NCBI GenBank assembly: GCA_008501765.1
Contig: QQUE01000002.1
Coordinates: 866,336 to 930,335 of the forward strand
Origin: Calditrichota bacterium
Lineage (GTDB): Bacteria > Zhuqueibacterota > Zhuqueibacteria > Zhuqueibacterales > Geothermadaptataceae
DNA: 64,000 bases
Reading direction: 5' to 3'
In this document: positions 17,995-29,560 of the stretch, one piece after another
Position numbering within the stretch: position 1 is the first letter of the stretch
Layout of the letters: each line of letters starts with the position of its first letter
Made by a program: the position numbers and the translations under genes
The notes under the pieces: model-generated
Told to the model about the DNA's origin: nothing
Databases searched by the model: none
The model's input: only the letters and a program-made list of their open reading frames with translations

Positions 17995-20900
17995 TTGAAC
18001 CTGATTTACGTATTTTTATTTGGCCTCGCCTTTACATCGGTGATAAAAGCGCAGGGATTGCAGTTTGTCAATTATACGGTAGCTGATGGATTGCCGCAAT
18101 CGCAAATCCATGCTGTTTTGCAAGACAGGAATGGATTTCTGTGGTTCGGTACAGCAGGCGGAATATCCCGTTATGACGGAGTGCAGTTCAAATCCTGGGA
18201 TAAATCCAATGGCATGCCGCAGGTAGATTATGTCTATTCCCTGCTTGAGGATAGCAAAGGCAATATTTGGCTGGGTACATTGGGTGGCGGGTTGGTGCGC
18301 ATATCAGATTCTCCTGCGGGGAAAGATATAACGGTCTTCAACCAGGAAAATGGATTTTACCATAATCAAATTTATGCCATGTGTGAGGATAAACAAGGCA
18401 CATTGTGGTTTGGCTCTGACAGCGCCACGGTAATAAGTTATGATGGCCAAGCATTTTCTTCGTTCGAAATTGTGAAAAGCGAAGACAACGCCTACGTGAG
18501 AGCTCTGGCGGTCGATAGTGCGGGTGTGTTGTGGATTGGTGTTTATGACAAGGGATTGTACTCAAACAAAAATGGTGAGCTTACCAGTTACGATCTTGAC
18601 GATGGTTTATCTGATAATCGGATAAACGCTTTTGCCTTTGATTCGAAAAACAACATGTGGCTGGCCAGCAAGGGTGGGCTGACCAAATGTATAACCGATA
18701 GTTCGGGGCAACTGCGATTTCAAAATTATTCGATTGAAGATGGATTGCCGACGAATACAGTGTTCTCATTGGCCATTGATAACAAAGATGTTTTATGGCT
18801 GGGAACGCGTAGAGGTTTATCCCAGTTTAGTGAAGGAAAATTTAGAACTTATGATGTCTCAAACGGTTTGGTGAATGACAGGATTTTATCGGTTCTTCAT
18901 GATCGTGAGGGGATTTTGTGGCTTGGTACCGTCAGCGGCGTAAGTAAACTTGCCCAATATGATTTCGAGAATTACACAACGGAGCATGGCTTGCCCGGAA
19001 ATTATATTTCAGCCCTGTATGAGGATTCAAAACACAGACTTTGGGTCGGGACGATTGGGCGAGGAATTGCAATTATTCAGGATGGAGCCTTTAAAACTGA
19101 GAGCATTGTCGATAGCCTAAAAAACAGTGTAGTAAGGGCCTTTTTTGAGGATAAAAATGGCTGCATGTGGATTGGGACACGCCACGGTTTGGTTAAATAT
19201 AGTGCCGATAATGTGACGACTTATCGTGGAGAAGATGGCTTATCCGGAGAATATATTCGCGATATCGCGCAACAGGAAGATGGGCTGATCTGGCTGGCCA
19301 CAAATCAGGGCGTTTACACATTTTCCTCAAATACGGATAAACCTGATTTTAAAATCTTTAGTCCGCTCAAGGAGCTGGAGAATGGCTCCTTCTGGGATAT
19401 TCTAATCGACCGAAACAAGAATATCTGGATCCAAAGCAATGCCGGTATTTTTAAATTTGACGGCATCCATTGTATTAAAATCCATGGCTTCAAGAGTGAT
19501 CGGGCAACCACTGCTATTGAGGTAACAAATGGAGATATCTGGTTTGGAACACGGGAAGGAGCAGCGCGCTTTGACGGTGAAAAAATCCGAAATTTTACTA
19601 CAGATGATGGATTATCGCATAACTCCGTTTGGGCAATGGTTGAAGGGCCGTTGCAGAATATCTGGTTTGGTACCAACCATGGAATTGATCGTTTTGATGG
19701 TACCAGGTGGGCAAATTATCGTTCGCGCGATGGCCTGGTAAGCGAGGAAGTCAGCATTGATTGCATGCTGCTCGATCACAGGGATAATCTTTGGATTGGA
19801 ACAAATCAGGGACTGTCAAAATACGATTATCGCAAGGATTATCGATCGACAATACCCCCATTGGTACACTTTTTAGGCGTTGAATCACCAGAACGTTCCC
19901 ACCTGACAGGCAATGCGTTGCAGCTTGATTATTCGCAAAACAACATCTCTTTCGAGTTCATCGGTTTGTGGTATAAAAACGAAAAAGACGTCCGCTATCA
20001 GTATTTTTTAGAGGGCTATGAACGGGACTGGAACAAAACCACGGACCGCCGTTATGCGAATTACACCAACCTGGATCATGGAAGGTATAAATTTAAAGTC
20101 CGGGCTCGAAGCGGGGATGGCGTTTGGAGCGCTAATGAAGCAGAAATTACACTTGATGTCTTACGCCCTTTTTGGAAAACATGGTGGTTTTACCTGCTTG
20201 AAATCCTGATTTTGGTCACGTTGATTTTCGGGACGATAAAATGGCGTTTAGCCCGCATGAACAGTCAAAATGAAATTCTTGAAAGTCGAATTAAAGTGCG
20301 AACCAGGGAGTTGGAAGAAGCACGGCAGATGGCTGAACAGGCGCTGCTTATAAAAAGTGAATTTTTAGCGACGATGAGCCATGAAATTCGCACACCGATG
20401 AACGGTGTAATCGGAATGACAGATATCCTGCTGGACACAAAGCTGAACGACGAACAGAAAGAATATGCTGAAAATGTACAAAGTTCCGCGAAATCCCTGC
20501 TGACGATAATCAATGATATACTTGATTTTTCCAAAATTGAAGCGGGAAAAGTCGAATTGGAAGAAGTGGATTTTAATCTTGAAAAACTGCTGAGTGATGT
20601 CAGTAAATTATTTCGATTTAAGGCCCAGGCTAAAGGCCTGGTTTTCGAAAGCATCCTTGATTCTGCTATTCATCCATTTGTTATTGGAGATCCCGGTAGA
20701 ATTCGACAGGTGCTGATTAATCTCGCCAACAACGCGGTCAAATTTACATCCACCGGTCACGTGCTCATTTCGGGTGAAATCGAGCATGAAAGGCCATCGG
20801 ATATTACAATTAAATTTAGTGTAAAAGACACCGGGATCGGTATTCCAAAAGACCGGCTGCACAGACTCTTTCAGTCTTTTTCCCAGGTTGATGCATCGAC

Positions 20901-21501
20901 GACGCGAAAATATGGTGGCACTGGCCTCGGATTGGCTATTTCCCAAAAATTAGTTGAGCTGATGGGGGGCCAAATTGGCGTCACGAGCAAAATAAATGAG
21001 GGATCGATTTTCTGGTTTAAAATTGATCTGCAAAAACAGCTTCTGAAACATCTGCCAATAAATGAAAAAGTTTCAATAACCGTTATCGATGAAAAACAGG
21101 TGCTGGAGGTCATCAATGGCGAGCTTAAAATATTATTGGCGGAAGACAATATTATAAACCAGAAAGTTGCTATTAAAATTTTACAGAAACTGGGCCACCA
21201 GGTACACTGCGTTGCGGATGGAAAAAAAGCTGTCGAAGCTGTTGCATTGCATCATTTCGATCTGGTGCTAATGGATTGTCAGATGCCGGAAATGGATGGA
21301 TATGAAGCGACCCGCTCGATAAGAAAAAATGAAAATAGTACTCAGCTGCCAATTGTGGCTTTAACGGCCAATGCGATGAAAGGCGACCGGGAAAAATGCC
21401 TGGAAGCCGGCATGGATGATTATCTCAGCAAACCGATTGACCCGAAGAAATTAGAAACTGTGTTGCAGCGATGGGTGAAATCAAAAGTGGAAGAAGGGTA
21501 A
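17995..21501 (+). CDS. Second propeller hybrid histidine kinase (Reg_prop-Y_Y_Y-HisKA-HATPase-REC)
   Basis: This 1168-residue paralogue of the preceding gene has the same architecture. A signal peptide ends near KAQG. There are 14 propeller repeats (for example [13 protein letters not shown] and [13 protein letters not shown]), a Y_Y_Y domain (about 640-720) and one membrane helix (about 728-750). HisKA has His796, followed by HATPase and a receiver with Asp1094. The start codon is TTG with only a weak upstream GGGGA. The kinase and receiver modules are far closer to the neighbour than the sensory propellers are, suggesting duplication followed by sensor divergence. The stop is 4 bp before the next start. 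No output domain is present. Confidence 0.92.
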   Translation: MNLIYVFLFGLAFTSVIKAQGLQFVNYTVADGLPQSQIHAVLQDRNGFLWFGTAGGISRYDGVQFKSWDKSNGMPQVDYVYSLLEDSKGNIWLGTLGGGLVRISDSPAGKDITVFNQENGFYHNQIYAMCEDKQGTLWFGSDSATVISYDGQAFSSFEIVKSEDNAYVRALAVDSAGVLWIGVYDKGLYSNKNGELTSYDLDDGLSDNRINAFAFDSKNNMWLASKGGLTKCITDSSGQLRFQNYSIEDGLPTNTVFSLAIDNKDVLWLGTRRGLSQFSEGKFRTYDVSNGLVNDRILSVLHDREGILWLGTVSGVSKLAQYDFENYTTEHGLPGNYISALYEDSKHRLWVGTIGRGIAIIQDGAFKTESIVDSLKNSVVRAFFEDKNGCMWIGTRHGLVKYSADNVTTYRGEDGLSGEYIRDIAQQEDGLIWLATNQGVYTFSSNTDKPDFKIFSPLKELENGSFWDILIDRNKNIWIQSNAGIFKFDGIHCIKIHGFKSDRATTAIEVTNGDIWFGTREGAARFDGEKIRNFTTDDGLSHNSVWAMVEGPLQNIWFGTNHGIDRFDGTRWANYRSRDGLVSEEVSIDCMLLDHRDNLWIGTNQGLSKYDYRKDYRSTIPPLVHFLGVESPERSHLTGNALQLDYSQNNISFEFIGLWYKNEKDVRYQYFLEGYERDWNKTTDRRYANYTNLDHGRYKFKVRARSGDGVWSANEAEITLDVLRPFWKTWWFYLLEILILVTLIFGTIKWRLARMNSQNEILESRIKVRTRELEEARQMAEQALLIKSEFLATMSHEIRTPMNGVIGMTDILLDTKLNDEQKEYAENVQSSAKSLLTIINDILDFSKIEAGKVELEEVDFNLEKLLSDVSKLFRFKAQAKGLVFESILDSAIHPFVIGDPGRIRQVLINLANNAVKFTSTGHVLISGEIEHERPSDITIKFSVKDTGIGIPKDRLHRLFQSFSQVDASTTRKYGGTGLGLAISQKLVELMGGQIGVTSKINEGSIFWFKIDLQKQLLKHLPINEKVSITVIDEKQVLEVINGELKILLAEDNIINQKVAIKILQKLGHQVHCVADGKKAVEAVALHHFDLVLMDCQMPEMDGYEATRSIRKNENSTQLPIVALTANAMKGDREKCLEAGMDDYLSKPIDPKKLETVLQRWVKSKVEEG

Positions 21502-21505
21502 TCCG

Positions 21506-23707
21506 GTGCGAGCTTTTCAAAAAAATTTCCAGGAAAATTCAATCGCAACATTATTGGGGCAGGTATTTGTTTTTGTTGTCCTGATTTTGTTACCGAAAAC
21601 AATCGAATCCCACCCATCACGAAGTCCGATGATCATATCTGTTTTTACAACGCTGACTATATTAAAGCTTTTGATGATTTTTTGGGGCACTGGTAATAAG
21701 CGGGATTATCACATTTCTTTTATATTGGTCACCCTCTCAGGTTTATTGTGGTCGACGATATTCCTATTCGAAATCCTCGCCTATCCTGCTTTAAATCCAG
21801 TTATCGTTGTATCGTTTATTATAAATTTTTCGATTACCAGTGCCGGCGCCTTTGCGTTGTATAAAAAACCCAAATTAATTTTTACCTACCTTTTTGTTCT
21901 TCCCGGGCTTACGTCGATTTATAGTTTCATTTTCCTTGGTGAGCTAAGGATTGCTTTTGGAGTTATGATGATGCTTGGGACAGTATTCATGGTAATCTAT
22001 GTAAAAAGACATTATCAAAACTGGATGGATTTTCTTGCTGAAAAAGCCAAAAGTGAAGAAATGGCCAGCAAACTTGAAATGCAAAAAAATGAGTTGATAA
22101 ATAAAAATGAAATATTGGATTCGGCGTTGATAAAAGCAGAAGAGGCCAATATTGCCAAGTCATTGTTTCTGGCTTCGATGAGTCATGAAATCCGCACGCC
22201 GATGAATGGCGTTATTGGCATGACCGGTTTGCTTTTGGATTCCAATCTCACGCCGGAACAAAGAGAGTTTGCAGAAATTGTCCGAAATTCCGGCGATGCG
22301 CTGCTTACAATAATTAATGATATTCTTGATTTTTCTAAAATGGAGGCTGGCAAACTCACGCTGGAAAATATAGATTTTAATCTTCGTACGGTGCTCGATG
22401 AGGTTTCCGATTTAATGGCATTTAAAGCGCAGGACAAAAACATCGCATTCGCCTGTTTTCTCCAGCCCGATGTCGATGGATTTGTCAACGGGGATCCCGG
22501 ACGTCTACGGCAAATTTTAATAAATTTGGCAAACAATGCAATTAAATTTACCGATGCGGGCGAAGTGACCATTTGGGGTGAGCAGGTTTATGAATCGGGT
22601 AGTGAAATCAGAATGCAGTTTACTGTCAGCGATACCGGTATTGGAATTCCGGAAGATGCACGCGAAAAGCTTTTTCAATCGTTCACCCAGGTTGATGCCT
22701 CGACAACGCGAAAATATGGTGGCACCGGGCTGGGACTTACAATTTCCAAACAACTTGTGGAGTTGATGTCGGGCGAAATAAACGTAAGAAGCACAGAAGG
22801 TGTTGGATCTGATTTCGAGTTCACTGTTGTCTTCCACAAACAGCCGCCGGAAAGTCCGCAGCGCCTCCACCTCACGCTTGACTTATCAAACAAAAATATC
22901 TTGATCGTTGATGATATGGAGGCTAACAGGAAGATATTGCGTTTGCAGTTAGCAGCATGGGGAGGGCATATCGATGAAGAAACTTGTGGAAAAAATGCCA
23001 TTGAATTGATTCGACAAAAGATCAGAAATGGCATGCCTTATGATATGGTTTTTCTCGATATGCAGATGCCGGAAATGGATGGCAGGGAACTGGCTGAATT
23101 AATCAAACGGGATTCCACAATTCCGGAAACAACGGTCATAATGCTCACATCCCTGGGCTTGCATTTCGATGCGAAAGCTTCACAGGCAATGGGCCTGGTG
23201 GCTTGCCTGACCAAACCGGTTAAGCAATCTCAGCTCCATGATTGCCTTCTTTCGGTATTAAATCGCAATCATGGAGAAGGCATGGACCCATTGATAATCA
23301 CCGATGCTGAACTCAATGAAAATAACCGGCGCCATTTGAAAATATTATTGGCCGAAGATAATATCGTAAACCAGAAAGTGGCTATTAAAATTCTGGAAAA
23401 AATGGGATACCGGGCGGATTGTGTGGCCAATGGCAAGGAAGCCGTCACGGCGATAAAAATGATCCCCTATGACCTGATTTTCATGGATATGCAAATGCCT
23501 GAAATGGATGGATTGCAGGCGACGCAGGCCATTCGCGAGCTGGAAAATTCGGATCAACATATTCCAATAATCGCAATGACAGCAAACGCGATGAAGGGGG
23601 ATAGAGAAAAATGCATTATCTCGGGCATGGATGATTATATAAGTAAACCAATAAATCGAACCATGCTAAAGGATATTCTTGCGAAGTATGATACAAGCGA
23701 CCAGTAA
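21506..23707 (+). CDS. Membrane hybrid histidine kinase with two receiver domains
   Basis: A 733-residue kinase starting at GTG, with AAGGG 7 bp upstream. The first ~175 residues hold about five hydrophobic segments with little periplasmic sequence, like MASE-type membrane sensors. A coiled coil follows, then HisKA ([10 protein letters not shown], His227), HATPase ([10 protein letters not shown]) and two receivers. The first receiver (Asp518) is of the I-V-D-D-x-x-x-N-R-x-I-L type. The second (Asp661) resembles the receivers of the neighbouring kinases. Both keep the acid pair, the phosphoacceptor and the lysine. The gene is translationally close-coupled to the upstream propeller kinase (4 bp). 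No Hpt or DNA-binding domain is present. Confidence 0.93.
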   Translation: MRAFQKNFQENSIATLLGQVFVFVVLILLPKTIESHPSRSPMIISVFTTLTILKLLMIFWGTGNKRDYHISFILVTLSGLLWSTIFLFEILAYPALNPVIVVSFIINFSITSAGAFALYKKPKLIFTYLFVLPGLTSIYSFIFLGELRIAFGVMMMLGTVFMVIYVKRHYQNWMDFLAEKAKSEEMASKLEMQKNELINKNEILDSALIKAEEANIAKSLFLASMSHEIRTPMNGVIGMTGLLLDSNLTPEQREFAEIVRNSGDALLTIINDILDFSKMEAGKLTLENIDFNLRTVLDEVSDLMAFKAQDKNIAFACFLQPDVDGFVNGDPGRLRQILINLANNAIKFTDAGEVTIWGEQVYESGSEIRMQFTVSDTGIGIPEDAREKLFQSFTQVDASTTRKYGGTGLGLTISKQLVELMSGEINVRSTEGVGSDFEFTVVFHKQPPESPQRLHLTLDLSNKNILIVDDMEANRKILRLQLAAWGGHIDEETCGKNAIELIRQKIRNGMPYDMVFLDMQMPEMDGRELAELIKRDSTIPETTVIMLTSLGLHFDAKASQAMGLVACLTKPVKQSQLHDCLLSVLNRNHGEGMDPLIITDAELNENNRRHLKILLAEDNIVNQKVAIKILEKMGYRADCVANGKEAVTAIKMIPYDLIFMDMQMPEMDGLQATQAIRELENSDQHIPIIAMTANAMKGDREKCIISGMDDYISKPINRTMLKDILAKYDTSDQ

Positions 23708-23848
23708 AAAAAAAGTTAGCAGACGCTGTCGATGATCCGACTGCGATCGGTAAAAGTAAATTGCAGCGGATTGGCGAAATTCGAATTCTTTAGCTTGAGA
23801 AAATAAAACAGGTGATATAAAGACTGATTTGTGTGTGGAGATAAATTG

Positions 23849-24976
23849 ATGAATGCACCTCGGTACGTAAAAAAAGCGGAAATCATTGAAAGTGATGAAA
23901 GGCTGGCAGTAGCCAGGCTCGTGGAGGCGATCACCCAACCGGATATGGGCGGAGTGATCTTTTTCTGTTCAGCAGAATGGGATTTGCAACAAATTGCCAA
24001 AATTATGGGGGAAAAATTTCATTGTCCGGTTATCGGTTGCACGACCGCTGGCGAAATTGGCCCGCACTATATTGAGGGCGGAATAGTCGGCTTGAGTCTT
24101 TCAGCTGAAGTTTTCCGGCTGCACCCTATTGAAATCCGCTCATTGCGCAACTTTAGTCTGGAGATGGCTAAAAAAATGGCAATGGAAATACAACCGCGTT
24201 TGCATTTTTCTGATTCCCTTGACAAAAGTCGCATGTTTGGATTCCTGCTCGTCGATGGGCTTTCGGAGCAGGAAGAAAAAATAGTCGCCTATCTTTATCA
24301 AGCGATGCAGGGAATTTCGATCGTTGGCGGCTCGGCCGGGGATAACCTAAAGTTTCAGGAAACGAAAATCTATTCTCAGGGACGATTTTTAAACGATACG
24401 GCGGTATTCACAGTAATTGAGACATTGCTGCCATTTAAAACTTTTAAGTTGCAGCACTTCGAACCCTCGGACAAGGATATGGTTGTAACCGAGGCCGATC
24501 CGTTGAAAAGAATAGTCTATGAAATTGACGGTGGACCGGCAGCAACTGAATATGCAGATATATTGAATCTTAATTCTGAGAAACTCAGTCCACAGGTTTT
24601 TTCCAAATATCCTGTTATGTTGCAAATTGGGGATGAGTGGTTCGTACGCTCAATTCAAAAAGTAAATGATGATAACAGCCTCACATTTTACTGTGCCATT
24701 GATAATGGATTACCGCTAACGATAGCGAAGGGAGTTGGATTTGTTGAATCGTTGGAGAAAATAGTAGAGGAGTTTAAGCTTGAATTTGGGGAAATCGAAT
24801 TAACTCTTGGCTGTGATTGTATTTTGCGCCGACTTGAGATTCAGGATAGCAACAATAAAAAGGATGTTGAGACCTTGCTGGGGCAAATTAATTTTATGGG
24901 GTTCAGTACTTTCGGGGAACAGTTCAACTCTATTCATGTAAATCAAACTCTGACCGGTGTGGTTTTCGGGAGATAA
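23849..24976 (+). CDS. FIST-domain sensory protein
   Basis: This 375-residue soluble protein has FIST N and FIST C domains, known as small-molecule sensory modules often tied to signal transduction. The motifs CPVIGCTTAGEI (about residue 56) and IVGGSAGDN (about 163) are typical of the family. In the C-terminal part, LGCDCILRR and MGFSTFGEQFN match FIST_C. ATG at 23849 is chosen over an earlier one because GGAG lies 8 bp upstream. The stop is 4 bp before the start of a soluble hybrid kinase that lacks its own sensor. This tight pairing suggests that the FIST protein feeds ligand information to that kinase. Confidence 0.93.
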   Translation: MNAPRYVKKAEIIESDERLAVARLVEAITQPDMGGVIFFCSAEWDLQQIAKIMGEKFHCPVIGCTTAGEIGPHYIEGGIVGLSLSAEVFRLHPIEIRSLRNFSLEMAKKMAMEIQPRLHFSDSLDKSRMFGFLLVDGLSEQEEKIVAYLYQAMQGISIVGGSAGDNLKFQETKIYSQGRFLNDTAVFTVIETLLPFKTFKLQHFEPSDKDMVVTEADPLKRIVYEIDGGPAATEYADILNLNSEKLSPQVFSKYPVMLQIGDEWFVRSIQKVNDDNSLTFYCAIDNGLPLTIAKGVGFVESLEKIVEEFKLEFGEIELTLGCDCILRRLEIQDSNNKKDVETLLGQINFMGFSTFGEQFNSIHVNQTLTGVVFGR

Positions 24977-24980
24977 AAGC

Positions 24981-26783
24981 GTGCGTTCAAAAGCAGAATT
25001 ATTAGAAACCATCGAAGAACTGGAAAAGCAGTTATTGAAGCAGAAAAAGATAACCCGCGCATTGAAAGAGCGAGTGCAGAGAGGTATCCAGTTCAGTGCA
25101 AGTTCCTATTCCCTTTTTGAAAGTAATATTCTCCTGCAAAAAGAAATGGAACGGCAGACACATGAACTGAAGCAGGCTAAAGATATCGCGGAAGCGGCCT
25201 CCCGTGCGAAGAGTGCTTTTCTCGCAGCCACAAGTCATGAGATCCGCACTCCGATGAATGGCATCGTTGGCATGACGGGACTTTTGCTCGATACAAAACT
25301 AAATAAAGAACAACATGAATTTGCAGAAACCGTACGAAATTCGGCGGATGCTTTATTAAATATTATTAATGATATCCTTGATTTTTCCAAGATTGAAGCA
25401 GGCAAAATGGATCTGGAAATCATCGATTTTGATCTACGAAATATGATGGATGATGTCGCGGATATGCTCGCATTTAAAGCGGAAGATAAAGGTCTCACTT
25501 TTGCCTGTTTTTTGCATCCCGACGCAGATGAATATTTGCGCGGCGACCCGGGCCGTTTGCGGCAAATTCTCGTTAATTTGGCAAATAATGCGGTGAAATT
25601 CACCGAAAAAGGTGAGGTGACAATTTGGGGTGAAGTGGAGTCTGAAACGGAATCTGAAGTTATTATGCGCTTTAATGTCAGCGATACGGGGGTGGGAATT
25701 CCACAGAGCGCCCTGAAAAACCTGTTTCGTTCTTTTTCCCAGGTAGATGCCTCGACGACCAGAAAATACGGTGGAACAGGCCTTGGCCTGGCAATTTCAA
25801 AGCAGCTTGTCGAATTGATGCATGGTGAAATAAATGTCAATAGTGTCGAGGGCAGAGGCTCTGACTTTTGGTTTACAACAACTTTTGAACGACAGCCGAA
25901 AGACAGCCCGCACCGGCAGAAAATGAAATTTGACTTCACCGACAAGCGCATTCTGATCGTCGACGATACGAAAATTAATCGGGATATTTTGCGGTTACAG
26001 CTACGATCGTGGGGATACACAACCGAGGAAGTTCGTCGTGGTGCTGAGGTTCTTCCATTAATGCGCAGCCAGGCAGAGGAAGGCTATCCATTTGATATCT
26101 GCATTCTCGACATGCAGATGCCGGATATGAACGGCGTAGACGTCGGCATTGCCATAAAACAAGATGCGCAATTACAAGATACGAACCTCATTTTGCTGAC
26201 CTCGATGGTTTTAAGCAGTGAAGCAAAAAGCACCCGCGATTCCATTTTTGATGCGTGCCTGTCGAAGCCATTAAAACAGAAACATCTTTACGATTGTTTG
26301 ATATCGGTTTTAAATAAACACAGACCTGCTCCTGATGATGAACCTGAAGTGGTCAATCTGTCGGATATCATTGAAACCGAATTTAAAACGGCAAAAATTT
26401 TGCTGGCGGAAGACAATATTATCAATCAAAAAGTGGCGTTAAAAATGCTTGAAAGACTTGGATACCGTGCAGATTGCGTGGCAAACGGTCTGGAAGCAGT
26501 CGTCGCCGTGGGATCTGTTTCGTATGATCTTGTTTTTATGGATGTGCAAATGCCGGAGATGGATGGACTGCAGGCGACGCGTAAAATCAGGTCTGAACAA
26601 GGAAATGAGCCGCCGATACCGATTATCGCACTTACGGCGAATGCGATGAAAGGCGATCGCGACCGCTGCATCGAAGCGGGAATGGATGACTATCTCGCAA
26701 AACCAATTGACCGGCTTGAATTAAAAGATAAACTTGAAAAATATATCAGTTTCTCGGAGAATTTGTCAAAGGATTCTGATTAA
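24981..26783 (+). CDS. Soluble hybrid histidine kinase with two receivers, paired with FIST protein
   Basis: This 600-residue kinase has no membrane segment or recognisable sensor. The first ~75 residues are coiled coil. HisKA ([12 protein letters not shown], His86), HATPase ([10 protein letters not shown]), a first receiver (Asp377) and a second receiver (Asp521) follow. The start is GTG with GGGAG 8 bp upstream, replacing a longer reading that overlaps the FIST gene. The arrangement matches the C-terminal part of the kinase at 21506-23707, so the two share an ancestor. The 4-bp gap to the FIST gene implies coupled expression and perhaps a FIST-coiled-coil complex. No output domain is present. 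Confidence 0.93.
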   Translation: MRSKAELLETIEELEKQLLKQKKITRALKERVQRGIQFSASSYSLFESNILLQKEMERQTHELKQAKDIAEAASRAKSAFLAATSHEIRTPMNGIVGMTGLLLDTKLNKEQHEFAETVRNSADALLNIINDILDFSKIEAGKMDLEIIDFDLRNMMDDVADMLAFKAEDKGLTFACFLHPDADEYLRGDPGRLRQILVNLANNAVKFTEKGEVTIWGEVESETESEVIMRFNVSDTGVGIPQSALKNLFRSFSQVDASTTRKYGGTGLGLAISKQLVELMHGEINVNSVEGRGSDFWFTTTFERQPKDSPHRQKMKFDFTDKRILIVDDTKINRDILRLQLRSWGYTTEEVRRGAEVLPLMRSQAEEGYPFDICILDMQMPDMNGVDVGIAIKQDAQLQDTNLILLTSMVLSSEAKSTRDSIFDACLSKPLKQKHLYDCLISVLNKHRPAPDDEPEVVNLSDIIETEFKTAKILLAEDNIINQKVALKMLERLGYRADCVANGLEAVVAVGSVSYDLVFMDVQMPEMDGLQATRKIRSEQGNEPPIPIIALTANAMKGDRDRCIEAGMDDYLAKPIDRLELKDKLEKYISFSENLSKDSD

Positions 26784-26804
26784 TCAATTTTTGGAGCTGG
26801 AAAT

Positions 26805-27668
26805 ATGAAACTGACCAAATTAACCGCAACCCTGATTTTTATCGCAGAAATCCTGTTAACCGGATATCCCGGGCACGCACAAATAAATTTGAAGTTTGGC
26901 GTTTATACAACCGACAAACCTACAGCGATGATCAAACAGTTCCGGCCAATTATCACCGCGATTGAAGAAAATTTAACAAGAGAAACAGGACAATTTGTCC
27001 ACATTGATATTCAAGTTGCGCCAAGCTATGAAAAAGGTATTTTGGATTTGGTGCAAGGTCGGGTGGATTTTGCGCGTTTCGGACCTGCCTCCTACATCGA
27101 AGCCAAAGGCCAAAATCACGCGCTTCGTATACTCGCCATGGAAAGTAAAAATGGCAAAAAGCGGTTTTACGGCATCATCTGCGTAGCCAAGGGCAGTCCG
27201 TTGAAGTCAATGGCGGATTTAAAAAACAAGCGCTTTGCATTCGGTGATGAACGGTCAACTATCGGCCGGTATTTGTCCCAGCTTCATCTGATGAAAAGTG
27301 GAATTACAGCCGAAAATTTAGGCTATTTTGAATACCTTGGCCGCCACGATAAAGTGGGCACAGCCGTGGCTTTGGGGCAATTTGATGCCGGGGCATTAAA
27401 AGAGAGTACGTTCAATAAACTTGTTGCCAAGGGCGAACCACTGCAAGCTCTGGCACGATTTGAAAACGTGACAAAACCCTGGGTCGCTAGCGCAGATTTG
27501 GATAATGTGACGTTTAAAGTTTTGCAAAAAATATTGCTTGAAATGAAGGATAAAGAAGCACTGAAAGCCCTGAAAAAAGATGGCTTTGCAACTGGGAGCC
27601 ATGCTGATTATCAAATCGTGGAAAATGCCATACAAACGAATCGGGGTTTTTTTCGGCGCACGGAATAA
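26805..27668 (+). CDS. PhnD-type periplasmic binding protein
   Basis: This 287-residue exported protein has a signal peptide (cleavage near GHAQ) and the fold of phosphate/phosphite/phosphonate-type substrate-binding proteins. The motifs [16 protein letters not shown] (about residue 85), [14 protein letters not shown] and [10 protein letters not shown] match the PhnD-like family. No ABC permease or ATPase is nearby. It lies between two kinase genes, 10 bp before a kinase with a periplasmic domain, so it probably serves as a ligand receptor for signalling rather than uptake. The ribosome-binding site GGAG is 8 bp upstream of the ATG. The ligand is unknown. Confidence 0.9.
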   Translation: MKLTKLTATLIFIAEILLTGYPGHAQINLKFGVYTTDKPTAMIKQFRPIITAIEENLTRETGQFVHIDIQVAPSYEKGILDLVQGRVDFARFGPASYIEAKGQNHALRILAMESKNGKKRFYGIICVAKGSPLKSMADLKNKRFAFGDERSTIGRYLSQLHLMKSGITAENLGYFEYLGRHDKVGTAVALGQFDAGALKESTFNKLVAKGEPLQALARFENVTKPWVASADLDNVTFKVLQKILLEMKDKEALKALKKDGFATGSHADYQIVENAIQTNRGFFRRTE

Positions 27669-27678
27669 TGAAAATATA

Positions 27679-29535
27679 ATGCTTAAAATTCGAAATTGGC
27701 CACTCTCATTACAAATAATTTGCGGGCTTACTCTGGCGAATATCATTGTTGGTTTTTCCGCCGGTTATTTGGTGCGAAACTTCCAATATGATTATCTTTA
27801 CAGCCAGGTTCAACGGAGATCTTCGCAATCTTTCGCTATTTTGAACTCGGCATCCATCGATGCAATTATCAGTGAAGACCGTCCACTGCTCGAAACAATT
27901 ATTGAGCAAACTATTAAAACAGACTCCAGCATAATCTCCCTGAGCATTCAGAATGAAAATGGCCAAGTGCTTGCCCAATGGCAGGATGCCGAACTGGAGG
28001 CGAGAACCAAATTTATATCCTTCAATGAAAAGATTAATTTTGAAGGCGAATATTTTGGCACCATGAAAATGACCTGGGATATTGAGCGCGATAATATAGA
28101 GATCGAACGCTACGTAAAAGAGTCAAGGTTCGCAATATTGTTACTTTTATCACTGTTTACCTTACTCATTGTGTCTTATTTGAATGTGCTGACTGTTCGG
28201 CCAATTCGTAAACTCCATCGCCGACTTGTGGCCATGGCAAAGGGTGATTTGGTTTCCCGAATTTCAATATATACTTCCCTCGAATTGAACCGCCTGGGGG
28301 AAGCTGTCACAATGCTGCTCCAGGCTTTGCGGTTGCAGAAAAAGAAAGAAAAAGAGCTCAATCAGGCACGGAAAATAGCCGAGGCCTCGACGGCGGCAAA
28401 AGGTGAGTTTCTGGCTGCGATGAGTCATGAACTGCGAACACCGATGAACGGCGTCATCGGCATGACTGGTTTTTTACTCGAAACCGATATCGATGAGGAG
28501 CAGCGTGAATTTGCGGAAATCGCCCACAGCTCAGCCAATGCATTACTGGCGATTATAAACGATATTTTGGATTTCTCAAAAATTGAAGCCGGCAAACTTG
28601 ATTTGGAGTTGATTGATTTTGATCTTGGAAAATTACTTGCCGAAGTACGCGCTATGTTCATGCATAAAGTTAAGGAAAAGGAATTGGCTTTTGACTGTGT
28701 TCTTGATCCTGCCATCAATTTTGAAGTGAATAGCGATCCGGGCCGGTTACGCCAAATTTTAATCAACCTGTTGAACAATGCCATAAAGTTTACAGAGAAC
28801 GGTGAAATAATAATCGCCTGTGACTTGCAGGAAGAAACTGAGAATCAAGTTATAATAAAATTTCGTGTCAGTGACTCCGGAATCGGAATTCCTGATGACA
28901 AAAAAGATAAGCTGTTCCGGTCATTTTCTCAGGTCGACGCCTCGACAACGCGAAAATATGGCGGCACCGGCCTGGGTTTGGCGATTTCCAAAAAACTGGT
29001 AGAACTTATGGGTGGGCAAATCGGGGTTGAAAGTAAAGTCGGGAGCGGCTCTACATTTTGGTTTGTATTGACACTGGACAAGGTAAAAAATGAAATATCA
29101 TGTCAGGATACTGATTTTACTGATGTTGAAGAAATAACCGGTGCCGAAATTGAAAGCACAAGTAAAAAGCTGAAAATATTGGTTGTTGATGATAATGTTG
29201 TCAATCAAAAAGTGGCTCGGCGCATGCTGACGCAGCTCGGCCACGATGTTGAGGTTGTTGGGGATGGCAAAGAAGCTGTCGCTGCGATTCAATCGCGTCG
29301 TTTCAACCTGGTTTTTATGGATTGCCAAATGCCTGTGATGGACGGATTTGAGGCGACCCGGATTATTCGCAGCGAAAAAATCGAGGAAGATGTTCCAATC
29401 ATCGCAATGACAGCGAATGTTATGAAAGGCGACCGGGAAAAGTGCCTTGCCAGCGGCATGGATGATTATATTTCCAAACCAGTACAAAGCGAAGAAATTA
29501 TCCGCGTGCTGAATAAAGTTAGCGTTGAAACATAA
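27679..29535 (+). CDS. Hybrid histidine kinase with periplasmic sensor and HAMP, paired with PhnD-type protein
   Basis: A 618-residue kinase. It has one N-terminal membrane helix (about 10-30), a periplasmic domain of about 120 residues, a second helix (about 153-175), and a HAMP domain (about 175-230). HisKA ([11 protein letters not shown], His250), HATPase ([10 protein letters not shown]) and one receiver (Asp548) follow. ATG at 27679 is used because earlier in-frame starts lie inside the upstream binding-protein gene. The pairing resembles LuxP/LuxQ and TorT/TorS, where a periplasmic protein docks on the kinase. It is the last gene of the island, convergent with the next gene, and no terminator is evident in the 25-bp gap. 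Confidence 0.93.
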   Translation: MLKIRNWPLSLQIICGLTLANIIVGFSAGYLVRNFQYDYLYSQVQRRSSQSFAILNSASIDAIISEDRPLLETIIEQTIKTDSSIISLSIQNENGQVLAQWQDAELEARTKFISFNEKINFEGEYFGTMKMTWDIERDNIEIERYVKESRFAILLLLSLFTLLIVSYLNVLTVRPIRKLHRRLVAMAKGDLVSRISIYTSLELNRLGEAVTMLLQALRLQKKKEKELNQARKIAEASTAAKGEFLAAMSHELRTPMNGVIGMTGFLLETDIDEEQREFAEIAHSSANALLAIINDILDFSKIEAGKLDLELIDFDLGKLLAEVRAMFMHKVKEKELAFDCVLDPAINFEVNSDPGRLRQILINLLNNAIKFTENGEIIIACDLQEETENQVIIKFRVSDSGIGIPDDKKDKLFRSFSQVDASTTRKYGGTGLGLAISKKLVELMGGQIGVESKVGSGSTFWFVLTLDKVKNEISCQDTDFTDVEEITGAEIESTSKKLKILVVDDNVVNQKVARRMLTQLGHDVEVVGDGKEAVAAIQSRRFNLVFMDCQMPVMDGFEATRIIRSEKIEEDVPIIAMTANVMKGDREKCLASGMDDYISKPVQSEEIIRVLNKVSVET

Positions 29536-29560
29536 TCCGTCCGGTGTATTTTTAAGCCGA

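Noticed and set aside
14142-21501. Bacteroides-type hybrid two-component system (HTCS) with AraC output
   Set aside because: Both proteins end soon after the receiver domain, and no AraC helix-turn-helix follows.
26805-27668. Phosphonate uptake operon
   Set aside because: No permease or ATPase gene adjoins the PhnD-type gene; both flanking genes are kinases.
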